The notes under the pieces were generated by a model. That model had not been told where the DNA came from and did not search any database. It saw only the letters and a program-made list of their open reading frames with translations. Below are positions 60,968-64,000 of a stretch of DNA of 64,000 nucleotides, one piece after another; position 1 is the stretch's first letter; each line of letters starts with the position of its first letter. A program made the translations under genes and the position numbers. The stretch covers positions 1 through 64,000 of the forward strand of contig JAQUAD010000006.1 in assembly GCA_028687425.1 (NCBI GenBank), in the 5' to 3' direction. Source of the stretch: Sideroxydans sp. Its GTDB lineage: Bacteria; Pseudomonadota; Gammaproteobacteria; Burkholderiales; Gallionellaceae.

Positions 60968-62524
60968 ATGACCACGCTTGCCGATCAGCGACGTTTGATC
61001 ATCGCGCTGCAGGAAGCGCATGCGGCACAGGTGATCGAGACGCATATCTCATGGGTGTTGCTGATCGGTGAATACGCTTACAAGATCAAGAAGGCGGTCG
61101 ATCTCGGTTTTCTCGATTATTCATCGCTGTCATTACGCGAATATTTCTGTGCAGAAGAGTTGCGCCTCAACCGGCGCACCGCACCCGATCTCTATCTGGA
61201 AGTGGTGAGCATAGGCGGCATCGTGGAGGCGCCGCAGCTCGCTGCGCGACCCGCCATCGAATATGCCGTGAAGATGCGTCGCTTCACCGATGATGCGCTG
61301 ATGGATGCGCGCTTGCGGCAGGGCGCTGTCCAAGCGTCGCACATCGATGCGCTTGCGGCCGAGATGGTGCGTTTCCATGCACAGGCTGTCGAGCTCGATC
61401 CGCATTCCTCATACGCCACGGCCGAATCCATCCGCGCCGCTGCGATGCAGAACTTCGCGCAGATGCGCACGCTGCTGCATGACGAGAGCGACCTGCAGCA
61501 GCTGGTTGCGCTGCAGCGGCGCACAGAGGAGGAATGGCAGGCATGCCGTGCACTGTTCGAATCGCGGCGCAGTGCAGGCGCGGTACGCGAATGTCATGGC
61601 GACCTGCACCTGGGCAACATCGCGTTCATCGGCGAGCGACCCGTGCCGTTCGACTGTATCGAGTTCTCGCCGTCCTTGCGCTGGATCGATGTGATGGACG
61701 AGGTCGCCTTCACCATGATGGATTTGCTGCATCACGGGCGCAGCGATCTTGCATGGCGTTACCTGAATGCCTATCTGGAAGCGAGCGGCGACTATGCCGG
61801 CGTGGGCGTGTTGCGTTTTTATCTGGCCTATCGTGCGGCGGTGCGCGCCAAGGTGGAGGCGATCCGCGCCAGCCAGTCCGCGCATCGCGCTCAGGCACGC
61901 CGACAGATGCTGCAGACCAGCAGGGCCTATCTGGGCCTGGCGCAAGCCTGCCTGTCCGGGCGACACGCTGCCTTGATCATCACCCACGGTTTGCCAGGTT
62001 CGGGCAAGACCACTTTTGCCCAGTATGCTTTGGAGCAGATCGGTGCCGTGCGCATCCGCTCCGATGTCGAGCGCAAGCGCTTGTTCGGTTTGTCGGCGCT
62101 GGAGCAGAGCAGCCGGCTGGACACGGACATCTACAGCAGGGACGCAACGCAGCGGACCTACGCCAGATTGCATGAGCTGGCGCACATGCTGCTGGGGCTG
62201 GGCTACACTGTGCTGGTCGATGCGGCATTCCTTCGCATCGAAGAGCGCCAGCAGTTCCGTGCGCTGGCACTGTCGCTGGACGTGCCGTTCGCGATCGCCT
62301 CGCTGGATGCGGAAATGCGGATATTGCGCGAGCGTCTCGAAAGGCGTCGCTGTGATGCGTCGGAGGCGGATGTGCAGGTGCTTGGCAAATTGAAGACAGT
62401 GCGTCAGGAATTAACGGTGGTGGAGCTGGGCGAGGCGTTGCACTTCGATACTGCGCGGTCGCCCCTGTCACGCATGAACAATTCCGGCTGGCGGGGATTG
62501 CTGCAGCGCATCAGGTCATTCTGA
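60968..62524 (+). CDS. Fusion of phosphotransferase (APH-like) and P-loop kinase domains
   Basis: VRECHGDLHLGNIAFIGERPVPFDCIEFSPSLRWIDVMDEVAF and ITHGLPGSGKTTFAQYALEQIG; ATG at 60968 preferred over ORF start 60854. Confidence 0.85.
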   Translation: MTTLADQRRLIIALQEAHAAQVIETHISWVLLIGEYAYKIKKAVDLGFLDYSSLSLREYFCAEELRLNRRTAPDLYLEVVSIGGIVEAPQLAARPAIEYAVKMRRFTDDALMDARLRQGAVQASHIDALAAEMVRFHAQAVELDPHSSYATAESIRAAAMQNFAQMRTLLHDESDLQQLVALQRRTEEEWQACRALFESRRSAGAVRECHGDLHLGNIAFIGERPVPFDCIEFSPSLRWIDVMDEVAFTMMDLLHHGRSDLAWRYLNAYLEASGDYAGVGVLRFYLAYRAAVRAKVEAIRASQSAHRAQARRQMLQTSRAYLGLAQACLSGRHAALIITHGLPGSGKTTFAQYALEQIGAVRIRSDVERKRLFGLSALEQSSRLDTDIYSRDATQRTYARLHELAHMLLGLGYTVLVDAAFLRIEERQQFRALALSLDVPFAIASLDAEMRILRERLERRRCDASEADVQVLGKLKTVRQELTVVELGEALHFDTARSPLSRMNNSGWRGLLQRIRSF

Positions 62525-62543
62525 CATTCAGAAAAAGGGAGCA

Positions 62544-62975
62544 ATGAACATGGCGATAGCATGGCGGGAACAGCTGAGTGTCGGCAACAACATCATCGAC
62601 GACGATCATAAATACCTGATCGAGATCATCAACCGCGTCGAGGCGTGTCTGGGCAGGAAGGATATGGCCGCACTACAGGCGGAATTGAGGCGCCTGCATG
62701 AATATTCCTTGCTGCACTTCGATCGTGAAGAGCGGATCGCAACTGCGATCGGCTATCAGCAGACGCCCGGCTTGCAGCAGTCGCATCAAGTGCTGATGGA
62801 AAAACTGGCGAAGATGCAGGCGGATTTCGTGAGTGCGGAACAGTCGTGGTCGCCTGATCTGGTGAAGGGCTTTGCCGATTTCCTGCGCAACTGGCTGATC
62901 GATCACGTCATCAAGGAAGACCTGCTGATGAAGCCGTCCCTGCAGAAGTATTCGCCTGCCTATACCCCCTGGTAG
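62544..62975 (+). CDS. Bacteriohemerythrin
   Basis: WREQLSVGNNIIDDDHKYLIEIINRVEA...HFDREERI...HQVLMEKL...LIDHVIKED. Confidence 0.93.
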   Translation: MNMAIAWREQLSVGNNIIDDDHKYLIEIINRVEACLGRKDMAALQAELRRLHEYSLLHFDREERIATAIGYQQTPGLQQSHQVLMEKLAKMQADFVSAEQSWSPDLVKGFADFLRNWLIDHVIKEDLLMKPSLQKYSPAYTPW

Positions 62976-62978
62976 GTT

Positions 62979-64000
62979 TCAGCGGCCGCTCGTTTTGCAG
63001 TGATACATCGCCTGGTCGGCGGCGGCGATCAACGTGGAAGCGGTGTGCCCGTCCTGCGGGAAGCGGCTGTAGCCTATGCTGCCGCCGGAGTGCAGCTCGA
63101 TATCCTGATGCGGGATGGGGGCTGCCAGTGCTGTGCTCACCTTGTCTACCATCTGTGCTATCTGCGCATCGTTCCACTCTCCCTCGAGCAGGATGATGAA
63201 CTCGTCGCCGCCCAGTCTGGCCGCCGTATCGGACTCCCGCAGCAGACCGCGCAAACGCTGCGCGACTGCCTGCAACACGCCATCGCCCGCGGCATGTCCG
63301 TGCGTATCGTTGATGGTCTTGAAGTTGTCCAGGTCGACGAACAGCAACAGCAATTGTTCGTTCTGTCGTTTGGCGCGCGCCAGTGCATGTTCCAGCCGGT
63401 CCAGGAACATGCGCCGGTTGGGCAGGCCGGTCAGGCTGTCGTGACTGGCCAGATGATCGAGCATCTCCTGCTGCATTTGCAGGTCATCGATCTGGTGCTG
63501 GATCTGTTTTTCCATCTGCTGGATGCTGTGCGCCAGTTCGCCGATTTCGTCCTTGCGTTTCACCGGCAAGGTGCCGATCTTGCCGTCGGCAGAAAAGCGC
63601 CTGACTTCCTCCACGATGCGATACAGGGGGCGGTTCAATGCGCGCGCCAGGACGATGGCGAGCAGGATAGACAACGCGCTGAAGCTCAGCACGATCCAGA
63701 AGATGATCGAGGCCAGCTGCTCGCTTTCCGCCAGCACGCTCGCCAACGGTTGCGACAGCCCGAGGATGAAGCCGTTGCCGCCTTGCATGCCGAGGATGCG
63801 TTTCTGATCGAAGGCAGCCACCAATGCCACCGGGGAGGACGCAAGGTTGGCAGTGACCAGATGCCATCCTTCCCGGGTGTGCTCGTCCAGCTTTGCGGCG
63901 ACGGCAGGGAATTCATCCTGCACGCGCGCATCCTGTCCGCGGTCGAAGGCGAAGCTGCGCGACGGGTCGGGATGGATCAGGTAGTCGCCCCGCGTGTTTG
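62979..64000 (-). CDS. Diguanylate cyclase (HAMP-GGDEF), N-terminus outside window
   Basis: HAMP-like region ALNRPLYRIVEEVRRFSADGKIGTLPVKRKDEIGELAHSI; GGDEF motif LGGDEFIILLEG; reads beyond the window edge. Confidence 0.88.
   Translation of the reverse strand, partial: NTRGDYLIHPDPSRSFAFDRGQDARVQDEFPAVAAKLDEHTREGWHLVTANLASSPVALVAAFDQKRILGMQGGNGFILGLSQPLASVLAESEQLASIIFWIVLSFSALSILLAIVLARALNRPLYRIVEEVRRFSADGKIGTLPVKRKDEIGELAHSIQQMEKQIQHQIDDLQMQQEMLDHLASHDSLTGLPNRRMFLDRLEHALARAKRQNEQLLLLFVDLDNFKTINDTHGHAAGDGVLQAVAQRLRGLLRESDTAARLGGDEFIILLEGEWNDAQIAQMVDKVSTALAAPIPHQDIELHSGGSIGYSRFPQDGHTASTLIAAADQAMYHCKTSGR

Overview
The window reads as a gene-dense, GC-rich chromosomal segment of a betaproteobacterium. 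A Gallionellaceae/Sideroxydans-like host is an inference from gene content (nif + sox + cytochromes) and was not tested. From left to right: (1) the 3' part of a nitrogenase cofactor cluster (nifE end, nifN, nifX, an RseC-like gene, DUF269, DUF683, fdxB, a 2Fe-2S ferredoxin, two small unknowns and an orphan membrane TAXI protein); (2) housekeeping genes (slt, cca, MidA-type methyltransferase, pteridine reductase, ttcA, eptA, trhP/yegQ, metF, ahcY with an SAH riboswitch, metK, two LpxL-type acyltransferases, ubiD, dacB, bioA); (3) a CIRCE-controlled groESL operon and tRNA-Phe; (4) a TPR + beta-barrel outer-membrane protein paired with a large FecR-domain exported protein, the best candidate here for an under-described system (type XI/Slam-like secretion of a FecR-TbpB-like hybrid cargo); (5) a soxYZAXB cluster lacking soxCD, with small downstream accessory genes; (6) an AT-rich islet with a putative HEPN protein bounded by a palindromic element; (7) sthA, metG, dcd, a basic amino acid decarboxylase, a macrodomain protein, a lactonase-like MBL protein divergent from a LysR regulator, a MacAB-TolC type exporter, a bacteriohemerythrin and a partial GGDEF protein. 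The most unusual small-scale signals are a diverged copy of the metK 3' end between metK and ahcY, a GC-rich palindromic repeat translated in frame inside trhP, and arrays of short-loop hairpins. No CRISPR array, transposase or prophage was recognised. All calls come from reading the sequence; no database search was run.
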